DNA of 12,061 bases from NCBI GenBank assembly GCA_900549655.1, contig UROZ01000054.1, positions 1 through 12,061 of the forward strand. The letters run 5' to 3'. Of the stretch, positions 1 to 7,186 are shown in pieces. The position numbers and the translations under genes were made by a program. The notes under the pieces are model-generated. The model was not told where the DNA came from and made no database searches. It saw only the letters and a list, made by a program, of their open reading frames with translations. This stretch comes from an uncultured Collinsella sp. Lineage in GTDB: Bacteria > Actinomycetota > Coriobacteriia > Coriobacteriales > Coriobacteriaceae. Position 1 is the stretch's first letter; every line of letters starts with the position of its first letter.

Positions 1-308
1 GTGTTCCAGCCCGGGCCGGCGGGCACCACGTCCACGTGGCAGATGGTCGCGAGCTGCTTGTCGCCGCGGCCAGGGATATCGGCAATGCCAACATAGCCCT
101 CGTCGTCGCTCGTCTGATAGCCAAGCTTCTGCGCGATGCCGAGCGCACAGTCGAGCGCGTCACGGACCGGGCGGCCAAACGGCGCGCCGGGCTCTGCATC
201 GGCAGAAACTGCCACGGACGGATAGCTCACCAGCTGCTCGATATCGGCGACGACATCTTCCCAGACCTCGTCGACATACTCAGCGACGCTCTGCTCCACC
301 TGATTCAT
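1..308 (-). CDS. M20-family dipeptidase (PepV-like), 5' part only
   Basis: First 102 codons of a metallopeptidase; the rest lies beyond the left edge of the window. The residues HVDVVPAGPGW (about 91-101) match the metal-binding motif of the PepV/Sapep branch of family M20: H91 would be a zinc ligand and D93 the catalytic-site aspartate. Family members cleave dipeptides in the cytoplasm, for example carnosine-like or Xaa-His substrates; the exact substrate cannot be read here. The N-terminal part (residues 20-45, with LVSYPSVAV and PFGRPVRDAL) also fits the family. The ATG is chosen because AGGAGG (complement of 315-320) lies 6 bases upstream. The gene follows the HAD phosphatase on the same strand after a 54-bp gap, so the two may be co-transcribed. 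Confidence in the family is high; in the specificity, low. Confidence 0.85.
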   Translation of the reverse strand, partial: MNQVEQSVAEYVDEVWEDVVADIEQLVSYPSVAVSADAEPGAPFGRPVRDALDCALGIAQKLGYQTSDDEGYVGIADIPGRGDKQLATICHVDVVPAGPGWN

Positions 309-362
309 AGACTGCCTCCTTACCAATGAGCGGCAAGCGTACCCGCCCCTCACATTTAGTTC

Positions 363-1031
363 CTAGATAGAGAAAAGTTTAGCAAGCTCGGCCACCGAGT
401 GCACCACTGCATCGGCACCCGCCGCCTCATGCTCACCCGGCGCCGCCGCGCCCGAATAGATGCCGATGCACGGCACGCCCATCGCGTGCGCGCCCTCCAC
501 ATCGTTAAAGCGATCGCCGATCATCACGGCATCGTCCGCCGTCGCGCCGAGCGCCGCCAGGGCATCGCGAACCGAATCGGCCTTGGTCTCGCGCCCCTGC
601 GGAGGATTCATGCCAACCACGGCTTCGAACTGAGAAAGACCAAGCTCATGCACCATGTCGATGCATTTGGCCTCCATGCGTGACGTCGCCACGGCCATAC
701 GCTTGCCCCGGGCGGCCAACTCATCCAGCAGCTCGGGAATCCCATCGAACACGGGGTACTCCTCCGGTCCCAGCTCATCAAAAAAGGCGCGGTACTCGTC
801 GGCCACCACAAGCGACTCCTCGCGGGAAAAGCCGTAAAAGTCGTGAAAGCTCTTCCACAGGGGCGGCCCGATCATGCGGCGCAGATCACCCATCTGCGTC
901 TCCGAAAACCCGCGCGCAGCCAGCGTCTTGCGCGTCGAGGTCATCACTGCCCGACCCGTATCGGCCACCGTGCCGTCAAAATCGAACAGCACAACCGGCC
1001 GTCTGCATATCTCCAGCGCCTCCATCGGCAT
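363..1031 (-). CDS. HAD-superfamily phosphatase (phosphoglycolate phosphatase/Gph-like)
   Basis: A 222-residue haloacid-dehalogenase-type hydrolase. Motif I is DFDGTVAD, with nucleophile D17 and acid/base D19. Motif II is VATSR (about 113-117), the motif III lysine is probably K150 in GRETKAD, and motif IV is GDRFNDVEGA with D173 and D177. A helical cap (about residues 25-95) is inserted after motif I, as in subclass I enzymes such as Gph and PGMB. It is expected to remove phosphate from a small cytoplasmic metabolite; the substrate cannot be assigned. An in-frame GTG at 1058 would add nine residues but has no ribosome-binding site. The ATG at 1031, or the one at 1025, follows GGGGAAGAGGG and is preferred. 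The gene precedes the dipeptidase on the same strand and is divergent from degV. Confidence 0.85.
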   Translation of the reverse strand: MPMEALEICRRPVVLFDFDGTVADTGRAVMTSTRKTLAARGFSETQMGDLRRMIGPPLWKSFHDFYGFSREESLVVADEYRAFFDELGPEEYPVFDGIPELLDELAARGKRMAVATSRMEAKCIDMVHELGLSQFEAVVGMNPPQGRETKADSVRDALAALGATADDAVMIGDRFNDVEGAHAMGVPCIGIYSGAAAPGEHEAAGADAVVHSVAELAKLFSI

Positions 1032-1096
1032 CCCTCTTCCCCAGTTGGTGATTTCCACACTTACACTTCAAACTGTTGACTATTCAACAAATAAAG

Positions 1097-1125
1097 CTGG
1101 CAATGTGGAACGACTCCACTATACT
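1097..1125 (+). promoter_or_regulatory. Candidate sigma-70-type promoter for the DegV-family gene
   Basis: A -10 hexamer TATACT (1120-1125) lies 17 bp downstream of CTGGCA (1097-1102), which matches 4 of 6 bases of the -35 consensus. Transcription would begin near 1132, about 50 bases before the ATG at 1182. This placement argues against the in-frame TTG at 1125 as the true start, because that codon overlaps the -10 box. Prediction by eye only. Confidence 0.5.
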
Positions 1126-1181
1126 TGTCGCACTTTGCTCTCAGAAGGCGGCGCGCAAGCGCCCCAACGAAAGGTGCAATT

Positions 1182-2042
1182 ATGTCTTTTGCCATCATAA
1201 CCGACTCCACGTCGGACATCTCCCCCGCCCGCGCCCAAGAGCTCGGCATTTACGTGATTCCGCTGCATGTAATTATCGAAGGTGAGGACCTGCTCGACCA
1301 GGTGCAGATCACCGCCGAGGAGTACGTCGCCCGCATGGCAGGCTCCGAGCAGCTACCGCACACCTCGCAGCCGAGCGCCGGTGAGTTCAAGGCGCTCTTT
1401 GATCGCGTGCTCGCCGACGGCCACGACAGCGCCATCTTTATCTCGCTGTGCAGCGAGTGGTCCGCCTGCTATGCCAACGCCAGCCTGACGGCCGAAACGC
1501 ACGAGCTCGACGTGCGCTGCATCGACTCGCGCACCGGCTCGGGCGCCGAGGGCCTGCTGGTGGAGTACGCGCTGGCCATGCGCGAGGACGGCCGCAGCCT
1601 GGACGAGACCGAGGCGCAGATCCGCGCGACGCTGCCCGACGCCCACCTGCTGCTGATTCCCCGCACGCTCGAGAATCTCGTTAAGAACGGCCGCGCGCCC
1701 AAGCTCGCCGGCCAGCTCACGCAAATGCTCAACATTCGCCTAGCCGTTTCGCCGGAGTGGAAATCGGGCGAGATCAAGGCCATCAAGAAGGGCCGCGGCG
1801 CCAAGCGCATCGTCGCCAACACCATGGCCGACTGCCTCGCGTTTTTGGCTGAACACCCGGGTTCGAGCGTGCGCGTACTCACGACCGGCGCCGCCGAGGA
1901 GCACGAGCTCGTCAACCAGGCGCTCGCAGGCCAGAACTACGTAGACGCCGGCACCGGCCCCATCGGCTGCACCATCGCGACCCACGTAGGCGTCGACGCC
2001 ATCGCCATCAGCTACTGCCCGCGCTACCAGCCAACTCGCTAG
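1182..2042 (+). CDS. DegV-family fatty-acid-binding protein
   Basis: A 286-residue DegV-family protein, the usual length. The family binds a fatty acid between two lobes; some members (FakB) present the fatty acid to the kinase FakA for phospholipid synthesis. Visible family motifs are TDSTSD (7-12), TSQPS (61-65), the segment FISLCSEWSACYANA (86-100), RTLENLVKNGR (161-171) and a C-terminal GPIGCTIATHVG (259-270). The usual LSGTY of the ligand-head region reads WSACY here, so lipid preference may differ. No fakA is visible in the window. The ATG at 1182 is preferred: AAAGG lies about 8 bases upstream, and the longer in-frame TTG at 1125 overlaps the promoter. The gene is monocistronic by layout, with a hairpin repeat starting 14 bp after its stop. 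Confidence 0.9.
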   Translation: MSFAIITDSTSDISPARAQELGIYVIPLHVIIEGEDLLDQVQITAEEYVARMAGSEQLPHTSQPSAGEFKALFDRVLADGHDSAIFISLCSEWSACYANASLTAETHELDVRCIDSRTGSGAEGLLVEYALAMREDGRSLDETEAQIRATLPDAHLLLIPRTLENLVKNGRAPKLAGQLTQMLNIRLAVSPEWKSGEIKAIKKGRGAKRIVANTMADCLAFLAEHPGSSVRVLTTGAAEEHELVNQALAGQNYVDAGTGPIGCTIATHVGVDAIAISYCPRYQPTR

Positions 2043-2055
2043 GGACGCCCACATC

Positions 2056-2122
2056 AGTTGCGGTGGAATAGGGACTGTTTTTGGCTTATCAGCCGCAAAT
2101 CAATCCCCATTCCACCGCAACT
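2056..2122. repeat. Long hairpin repeat, copy 1 (TTGCGGTG family)
   Basis: Perfect 14-bp outer arms, AGTTGCGGTGGAAT (2056-2069) and its complement (2109-2122). They continue inward with near-perfect pairing (AGGGACTG against CAATCCCC) to an inner GGCT/AGCC stem at 2083-2094 around TATC. The structure starts 14 bp after the DegV stop and is followed by the T-rich CTTCTTTT, so it could end the degV transcript. Two related hairpins occur at 5618-5685 and 11872-11938, each at the 3' end of a plus-strand gene. Confidence 0.85.
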
Positions 2123-2210
2123 TCTTTTGCTGAGCCATCCATATACAAGATATGCTGACGATCGGCGCATTCCCAGCTGTTTGGGGGAGCTTCGACTAGC
2201 CCCTAGCGGT

Positions 2211-2440
2211 ACCCGGTGGGCAAAAAATGGCAAATATGAGTACTGTCATAAATTTAGTAACAGCAAAATGTCGCTGAAATTGCCCGCTTCCACCGATTTC
2301 AAGCTCCATAAAGCCCCGAATCGTCGTGTTTAGAGGGGTGAATATACTAAAACTCAGTCAATTGGTCTTAGATACTTCTCAAATGATATGAGACTAACCG
2401 AGCAACAGTACTCATATTTGCCATTTTTTGCCCACCGGGT
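2211..2440. mobile_element. 230-bp MITE-like element with perfect 36-bp terminal inverted repeats
   Basis: The 36 bases at 2211-2246 (beginning ACCCGGTGGGC, ending GAGTACTGT) are the exact reverse complement of 2405-2440. A further TTAGT is shared in register about 7 bases inside each end. The interior of about 158 bp is AT-richer and has no credible ORF, but shows possible stem arms (for example CTGAAAT at 2274 against ATTTCA at 2296). No transposase is present and I could not see a clear target-site duplication, so a non-autonomous transposable element is the simplest reading. A structured RNA or paired regulatory element is an alternative. Confidence 0.6.
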
Positions 2441-2648
2441 CTGAATGAGGTCCGCTCTTTACGCCTCCGGCTACCTATATGACCGCAAACCCTGATTATC
2501 AAGGGCCGTCGCGCGCCTTGGCATCGACCGAAAGCCGCTCGCAGAATAATCCCTTGCCATTAGCAAACTTGAATCGAAATTACATATCCCAAAAAGCCGT
2601 AATGCCGTACCCTCGTCTCAACAACTCCAATACAAGGACGGCATTCAA

Positions 2649-5633
2649 ATGGGCAACGCCATGCATCAATACGCCCTCTTTGGGACCGCACAATTTAAAT
2701 ACGATCAGACGATCACACATATATCGGACCAACACCGACAAATCGTCATTTGCAACAACGGTTCAGACGTACGCTACGCAACGCTAGAAGAGTGGGAAGA
2801 AGCTGGCGCTTTGTTCGATGAACGAGCGCAAATCGAGGGCATCGTCACCAGCGCGAGCCCAGCACGCGATAAACTCGAGCTCTTTCGCAGTCTCTTTACC
2901 GGGCGCAAAGATGTTTACGCTCATGGATATCGCAGAAAGGACGGGGGCATTGGCTATACGCCTGCTTGTGCTAATGAGTGGGAGCCAGGAATTTGCCCCA
3001 AAGCAGCCCATCAAAGAGTTAAATGCGTAGAATGCAGCAATCGCGTCTTCCCGGAATTAAGCGATGCCGCAATCATTGCTCACTTTAAAGGCAACGATGA
3101 CCGGTTCCGCGATGTCCTCGGGCAATATGTTCTCGATAGGAACTGCAACACGAAAGTTCTCGTCATCGATTTTGACAAAGCGGACTGGAAAGAGGCAACA
3201 AATGCCGTACGGCTTGTTGCAATACGACGGGGCATTAACGCCGCCGTTGAGCGCTCAAGGTCCGGCAACGGCGCCCACATCTGGTTTTTCTTCCTCGAGC
3301 CAATCAGCGCAAAGGCTGCCCGAGAGTTTGGAAGTTGCCTCATAACCGAAGCTGCGGCGCATAATAAGACAATCACGTTCGAGGCCTTTGATCGAATGCT
3401 ACCCGCTCAGGCCACTATTCCCGATGGAGGCTTCGGAAACCTCATCGCACTCCCCTTTCAAGGCAAGGCGCAACGTGAAGGAAACAGTGTATTTGTAGAC
3501 GAACAATTCAAGCCCTTTCCCGAGCAATGGCTCTATCTATCACAAGTCCAGCTGATTCCGCGCTCGACGGTGCAAGATCTGATTGAGGCCCCTGGAAACA
3601 ACCCGCACGGACCAGCAACAACTACGGTGGCAAACAAGGGCAAACGGTATGCCCAAAGACCACGAAAGCGACTACCACTCACATCGCGGGACTTTCCCTC
3701 ATCGCTGCCCGTTATTCAAGCCGATATGCTGTACATCCCCGAGAAGTCTCTGAGTCCAGCAGCTCAAATGGAAATCCGCGGACTTGCGACATTTGCCAAT
3801 CCGGCATTCTATCGCGCGCAGTCCATGCATCAATCAGTATTCGGCAAACCGCGACTCATAGACCTTAGCGAACTGAGAGATGGTCATGTTGCAATTCCCC
3901 GGGGCTGCAAAACTCAACTTGAGCAGCTAGTTCAAGAGACCGGCGTTACCGCCCACTATTCAGACGAGCGCAAATCGGGTAATCCGATTGTCATGGCATT
4001 TAAAGGAGTCCTTCGCCCTGAGCAGCAAATCGCCGCTGATCAGATGCTCATATACGAAGACGGAATCATGTCCGCGCCGACAGGCTTCGGTAAAACAGTC
4101 ATCGGAGCTTATCTTATTGCATCCATTGGTCTTCCAACGCTCGTCATCGTTCCCAAAACCGCACTCATAACCCAATGGAAATCCCAGCTCGAGCGATTTA
4201 TCGACATTACGGACAACAGGGAGCCCGTCCGAACCCCAAAAGGACGAATCAGCAAAAGGCAGCCTCCGGTCATCGGACAAATAGGAGGAGGCAAAATGGC
4301 CGTAAGCGGCCTCGTCGACATCGCTTCATTCCAGTCGTTATCTGGCAAAGACCGCCAAACCGGAGAGCCGATAGTTAAGGGCCTTGTTCGTAATTACGGC
4401 CTCATTATCTGCGACGAATGCCACCATGCCGCCGCACCACAGCTCGAGCTTATTCTCAAGTCCGCCCCGGCCAAATACGTATACGGCCTTTCCGCGACGC
4501 CCGAGCGCTCCGACGGTCTCACGCGGGCGCTCTTTATGCTCTGCGGCCCACTTCGCTATGTCATAGATCCAAAAAAGCAAGCAATCCAGCAGGGCATCCA
4601 TCGCATCGTACGGCCTCGTTTTACCGGAATTCGACTACCCGCCTACGAGCCGGGCGCAAGCTTCAATCAGATTCTCGACCTGCTGTGCACGCATGCAGCT
4701 AGAAACGAATTGATTGTCAACGACGCTCTTGAAGCTGCGTCAAACGGTCGGCATCCGCTCGTGCTGTCTAAAAGGAAAAAGCATGCCGAGGAGCTGTTCA
4801 GGCTGCTTAAAGACCGAGGACACGAACCCGTTCTCCTGACCGGGGAAATCGACGCCAAAGAAAGAAAAACGATACTGAGCAGTCTTCCCCGCTTCGAGCA
4901 TGAACATCGAATCATCGTCGCCACCGAAAGCCTTTTGGGCGAGGGCTTCGATCTGTCCTACCTTGACACTCTACTCATTGCCACGCCGATATCGTGGGAC
5001 GGCAGCATCACGCAGCAGGCGGGCAGGCTCCATAGAAGCCACGAGGGCAAGCGACGGGTTGAGATATTCGACTACGTTGATTTATCTATACCCATGCTCG
5101 CCCGCATGTACCAGAAGAGACTCAAGACCTACGCCAAGCTCGGGTACGAAGTCTACGTGACCAGAGGCAGCGAGCAGTCCGATCAAAACATTCTCATAGA
5201 ACCGGCTAATGCCGTAGAGACTCTGGTTGAAGACATCGTTGGCGCCGCCAAGAGCATCTTCATTGCCGCGCCCTACGCATCCGCCGCCTGCCTCGCAAAG
5301 CTCGGCGATGCAATCAAAGGTGCCACTGCCCGAGGGATTGCTCTTGAGTTTTTCATTGCCTCGACTCCGCGCGAAGATGCAAGCGAGACTTTGGCAGAAA
5401 TGAACGTCGAGCATGCCATTAGAGCAGAAGGACGTTTGTGTGCAGCGATAATTGACGAAGAAACTATCTGGTACGGAACGATCCCGCTACTAGCTTTCCC
5501 CAAGAAAGAAGACTGCAGCATCAGGTTCAAAAACAGCGAGATCGCAGCGGAGCTCTTAGACGAAATCAACCACAAGGGAAAGCCAGATGCCACGTCAACA
5601 GGCAGGACATCCCCACCACTTGCGGTGGAATAG
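2649..5633 (+). CDS. TOTE-type conflict-system protein: AEP primase - SF2 helicase - PLD-like domain
   Basis: A 994-residue fusion. Residues 75-305 match the AEP primase domain of TOTE conflict systems: LFRSLFTGRKDVYA (78-91), a cysteine set C107/C116/C126/C129 suggesting a zinc-binding insert, catalytic VIDFD (D174, D176), SGNGAH (H210) and the family signature FGNLIALPFQGK (262-273). Residues 450-830 are an SF2 helicase: Walker A SAPTGFGKT (475-483), DECHH (589-593), SATPER (615-620), motif V GEGFDLS (764-770) and motif VI QQAGRLHR (789-796). Residues 855-975 are PLD-like, but the HxK site reads RLC before the retained D936, so phosphodiesterase activity is doubtful. Family members are thought to act in mobile-element or phage conflict, coupling primer synthesis and unwinding to DNA processing; this role is inference. 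AAGGA lies 10 bases before the ATG at 2649. Lower GC than its neighbours suggests transfer. The stop codon and last few codons come from a hairpin repeat. Confidence 0.88.
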   Translation: MGNAMHQYALFGTAQFKYDQTITHISDQHRQIVICNNGSDVRYATLEEWEEAGALFDERAQIEGIVTSASPARDKLELFRSLFTGRKDVYAHGYRRKDGGIGYTPACANEWEPGICPKAAHQRVKCVECSNRVFPELSDAAIIAHFKGNDDRFRDVLGQYVLDRNCNTKVLVIDFDKADWKEATNAVRLVAIRRGINAAVERSRSGNGAHIWFFFLEPISAKAAREFGSCLITEAAAHNKTITFEAFDRMLPAQATIPDGGFGNLIALPFQGKAQREGNSVFVDEQFKPFPEQWLYLSQVQLIPRSTVQDLIEAPGNNPHGPATTTVANKGKRYAQRPRKRLPLTSRDFPSSLPVIQADMLYIPEKSLSPAAQMEIRGLATFANPAFYRAQSMHQSVFGKPRLIDLSELRDGHVAIPRGCKTQLEQLVQETGVTAHYSDERKSGNPIVMAFKGVLRPEQQIAADQMLIYEDGIMSAPTGFGKTVIGAYLIASIGLPTLVIVPKTALITQWKSQLERFIDITDNREPVRTPKGRISKRQPPVIGQIGGGKMAVSGLVDIASFQSLSGKDRQTGEPIVKGLVRNYGLIICDECHHAAAPQLELILKSAPAKYVYGLSATPERSDGLTRALFMLCGPLRYVIDPKKQAIQQGIHRIVRPRFTGIRLPAYEPGASFNQILDLLCTHAARNELIVNDALEAASNGRHPLVLSKRKKHAEELFRLLKDRGHEPVLLTGEIDAKERKTILSSLPRFEHEHRIIVATESLLGEGFDLSYLDTLLIATPISWDGSITQQAGRLHRSHEGKRRVEIFDYVDLSIPMLARMYQKRLKTYAKLGYEVYVTRGSEQSDQNILIEPANAVETLVEDIVGAAKSIFIAAPYASAACLAKLGDAIKGATARGIALEFFIASTPREDASETLAEMNVEHAIRAEGRLCAAIIDEETIWYGTIPLLAFPKKEDCSIRFKNSEIAAELLDEINHKGKPDATSTGRTSPPLAVE

Positions 5634-5685
5634 GGACTGTTTTTTGGCGTATCAGCCGCCAATCAGTCCCTATTTCACCGCAAGT
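5618..5685. repeat. Long hairpin repeat, copy 2, overlapping the primase-helicase stop codon
   Basis: Arms of 22 bp (5618-5639 and 5664-5685) beginning ACTTGCGGTG pair at 21 of 22 positions, with a short inner GGC/GCC stem in the loop. The TAG stop of the primase-helicase (5631-5633) and its last four codons lie in the left arm. The toxin gene on the opposite strand ends at 5699, so this hairpin sits between convergent transcripts and may serve as a two-way end signal. There is no clear T-run on either side, so it is not a standard intrinsic terminator. Confidence 0.85.
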
Positions 5686-5698
5686 TAAAAGCGAGTGG

Positions 5699-6007
5699 CT
5701 AGCTCAGTGGGCCCTGGAACAGTTCTTGATGCGAGCCCATTCTGACCAGTCGGATCACAGGATTAGTCTTATGCGGCAAGTACAGAACGACCACATCGAC
5801 CAAGCCATCGGATAGGTGGAAATCGATGTGGCCGTTGTAATTGCCGCCCGGGTTTGAGAGCTCGTGGGCGCCGTACTCCGCCGGAAGCGACCCATGAGCC
5901 ACAAGCTCTGCAACCGCCGCTTTAAACTCACTTTTTAGCTGCGGATGCATGCGCATCGTTCGTTTGTAGTCCGCCTTAAATTGAGCCTCGACTTTGATCT
6001 CGAACAT
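5699..6007 (-). CDS. Type II toxin, YafQ/RelE-like mRNA interferase
   Basis: A 102-residue basic protein with the RelE-fold pattern of YafQ-type, ribosome-dependent mRNA-cutting toxins. The N-terminus (about 1-40, FEIKVEAQFKADYKR) fits the helical pair. H48 in YGAHEL, H60 or H64 and D67 in GHIDFHLSD, and H93/F97 in the C-terminal GSHQELF correspond to the catalytic and ribosome-contact residues of E. coli YafQ by motif spacing. The ATG is 2 bp after the antitoxin stop, and its GAGG ribosome-binding site lies within the antitoxin gene, implying translational coupling. The toxin end faces the primase-helicase end across a hairpin repeat. All expected active-site positions seem present, so it is probably functional. 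Confidence 0.87.
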   Translation of the reverse strand: MFEIKVEAQFKADYKRTMRMHPQLKSEFKAAVAELVAHGSLPAEYGAHELSNPGGNYNGHIDFHLSDGLVDVVVLYLPHKTNPVIRLVRMGSHQELFQGPLS

Positions 6008-6009
6008 CG

Positions 6010-6309
6010 CTATTCCTCATCGAGGAACGACATAAGCTCATCAGCGTCGTTGAATGACGGGCTATCGTCCGGCAAAATCCCCAACTCATGAGCCTCGGCG
6101 ATTACCATGGCACGCCTCGTCGCCTCGTTGGGCACTTCCGCCCTTCCTACAATCTCAAAAGGAATCTTTCGCTGATTTACAAGCTGCCGAACGGCAAGAT
6201 TGAGATAGGAATTGAGGCTGAGGCCGACCGAATCCAAGAACTCAGTCGCCTGCTCCTTGAGCCCCTCTTCGATGCGAACCGTCGTAGGCTTAACCGTTGC
6301 AGTAGACAT
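6010..6309 (-). CDS. Type II antitoxin, RelB/DinJ family
   Basis: A 99-residue acidic partner of the YafQ-like toxin. Residues 6-45 (KPTTVRIEEGLKEQA, then VGLSLNSYLNLAVRQLV) are the ribbon-helix-helix DNA-binding and dimerisation part typical of RelB/DinJ. The acidic C-terminus (PSFNDADELMSFLDEE) is the part expected to wrap and neutralise the toxin. The ATG at 6309 is chosen because AGGAGG (complement of 6316-6321) lies 6 bases upstream; a longer in-frame reading back to 6402 would run through the promoter and lacks a ribosome-binding site. Antitoxin-first order with 2-bp spacing is standard and implies autorepression by the complex at the upstream promoter. Confidence 0.9.
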   Translation of the reverse strand: MSTATVKPTTVRIEEGLKEQATEFLDSVGLSLNSYLNLAVRQLVNQRKIPFEIVGRAEVPNEATRRAMVIAEAHELGILPDDSPSFNDADELMSFLDEE

Positions 6310-6315
6310 ACGCGA

Positions 6316-6321
6316 CCTCCT
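6316..6321 (-). promoter_or_regulatory. Strong ribosome-binding site fixing the antitoxin start
   Basis: AGGAGG read on the minus strand, 6 bases before the ATG at 6309. It decides the 99-residue form over the 130-residue upstream extension. Confidence 0.8.
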
Positions 6322-6340
6322 CGCCCTCGTCTTTTGCATC

Positions 6341-6346
6341 AGTATA
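6341..6346 (-). promoter_or_regulatory. Candidate -10 box of the toxin-antitoxin operon
   Basis: TATACT on the minus strand, 31 bases before the antitoxin ATG. The region 17 bp upstream has only a weak -35 match. In this family the antitoxin-toxin complex usually binds over the promoter; I saw no clear operator palindrome beyond GTATAC overlapping the box. Confidence 0.4.
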
Positions 6347-6423
6347 CCCAATATAAATGGCAAACTGACGTTAGAAAGCATCAGAGTGCCATACATATTC
6401 ATATCGCGGTGGGCACGATTGCC

Positions 6424-7182
6424 CTACATCAGCCCACTCAGGGCAATGTCGACGGCTTCGTTGAGGTCGTCGGTGATGTGTACGAGCTCGGGATCGAGCG
6501 GGCTGATCATACCGGCATCCATCACCGGGCCGTTGAGCCAGTCGAACAGGCCCTGCCAGTACTCGGTACCCACCAGCACAAGCGGCATGCGCTTGACCTT
6601 GTGCGTCTGCACCAGCGTGAGCACCTCGAACATCTCGTCGAGCGTGCCAAAGCCGCCGGGAAACACGATGGCGCCCGAGCTGTACTTAACGAACATGGTT
6701 TTGCGCACAAAGAAGTAGCGGAAGTCCATACCGAGGTTTACGTATTTGTTGAGTCCCTGCTCGTGCGGCAATTCAATGCCCAGGCCAACTGACTTGCCAT
6801 TGACACTCGCCGCTCCCCTGTTGGCCGCTTCCATGATGCCGGGGCCGCCACCGGTGATGACCGCCACGCCACGTTGCGCGATCTTGCGCCCGACGGTACG
6901 CGCCGCTTTGTAGAGCGGATCGGTCTTGGGCGTGCGGGCGCTACCGAAGATGGTCACCGCAGGTCCAAGCTCGGCCAGCGCGCCAAAGCCATCGACAAAC
7001 TCTGCCTGAATGCGCAGTACGCGCCAGGGGTCGGCATGCAGCCAGTCGGTCGAGTCCTCGGGCGCCAGCAGGTTAGCGTAGGTGTTGTCCTTAGGGATCA
7101 TGGGGCCGCGCATGACCACGGGACCGCGGCGGTACGTCTCGTCGTAGGCAGGCTCGCCCTCGGCATTCTCGTTCTTAATCAT
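6424..7182 (-). CDS. LOG-family (TIGR00730-type) nucleotide phosphoribohydrolase
   Basis: A 252-residue Rossmann-fold protein formerly labelled lysine decarboxylase-like. The two signatures of the LOG family are present: GGGPGIMEAANRG (111-123) and PGGFGTLDE (175-183), where the glutamate and nearby arginines form the active site. Characterised LOG proteins cleave nucleoside 5'-monophosphates at the N-glycosidic bond, including cytokinin ribotides; the bacterial substrate here is unknown. An N-terminal extension of about 60 residues precedes the core, as in the longer bacterial members. The ATG at 7182 has AGGAG five to six bases upstream (complement of 7187-7192). A reading that starts at 7284 would run through a terminator hairpin and has no ribosome-binding site. 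The gene lies 213 bp downstream of tgt on the same strand. Confidence 0.88.
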   Translation of the reverse strand: MIKNENAEGEPAYDETYRRGPVVMRGPMIPKDNTYANLLAPEDSTDWLHADPWRVLRIQAEFVDGFGALAELGPAVTIFGSARTPKTDPLYKAARTVGRKIAQRGVAVITGGGPGIMEAANRGAASVNGKSVGLGIELPHEQGLNKYVNLGMDFRYFFVRKTMFVKYSSGAIVFPGGFGTLDEMFEVLTLVQTHKVKRMPLVLVGTEYWQGLFDWLNGPVMDAGMISPLDPELVHITDDLNEAVDIALSGLM

Positions 7183-7186
7183 GGGT

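Larger units (their letters stand above)
2043..2648. other. Intergenic, repeat-bearing region between degV and the primase-helicase
   Basis: About 600 bp without a supported gene. It holds the hairpin repeat at 2056-2122 and the 230-bp terminal-inverted-repeat element at 2211-2440. The final 200 bp (2441-2648) are lower in GC, carry no recognisable protein similarity, and presumably contain the promoter of the primase-helicase. I could not identify a convincing -35/-10 pair there. Confidence 0.7.

Noticed and set aside
36..329. Plus-strand frame of 97 codons at the left edge
   Set aside because: It is antisense to the dipeptidase, whose HVDVVPAGPGW motif and AGGAGG site are convincing.
1125..1181. 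Upstream TTG start for the DegV-family gene
   Set aside because: The codon overlaps the -10 box, adds a basic non-family extension, and lacks a ribosome-binding site; the ATG at 1182 fits family N-termini.
2058..2333. Plus-strand frame of 91 codons after degV
   Set aside because: It consists of the hairpin repeat and the left part of the terminal-inverted-repeat element; no ribosome-binding site or protein similarity.
2479..2787. Plus-strand frame of 102 codons overlapping the primase-helicase start
   Set aside because: It overlaps the 994-residue gene in another frame, has no recognisable domain, and its composition is not protein-like.
5694..5712. tRNA-like string GGCTAGCTCAGTGGG near the toxin 3' end
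   Set aside because: It resembles the D-arm start of a tRNA, but there is no anticodon arm, T-arm (GGTTCGA) or acceptor partner in the next 80 bases, and it codes for the last residues and stop of the toxin.
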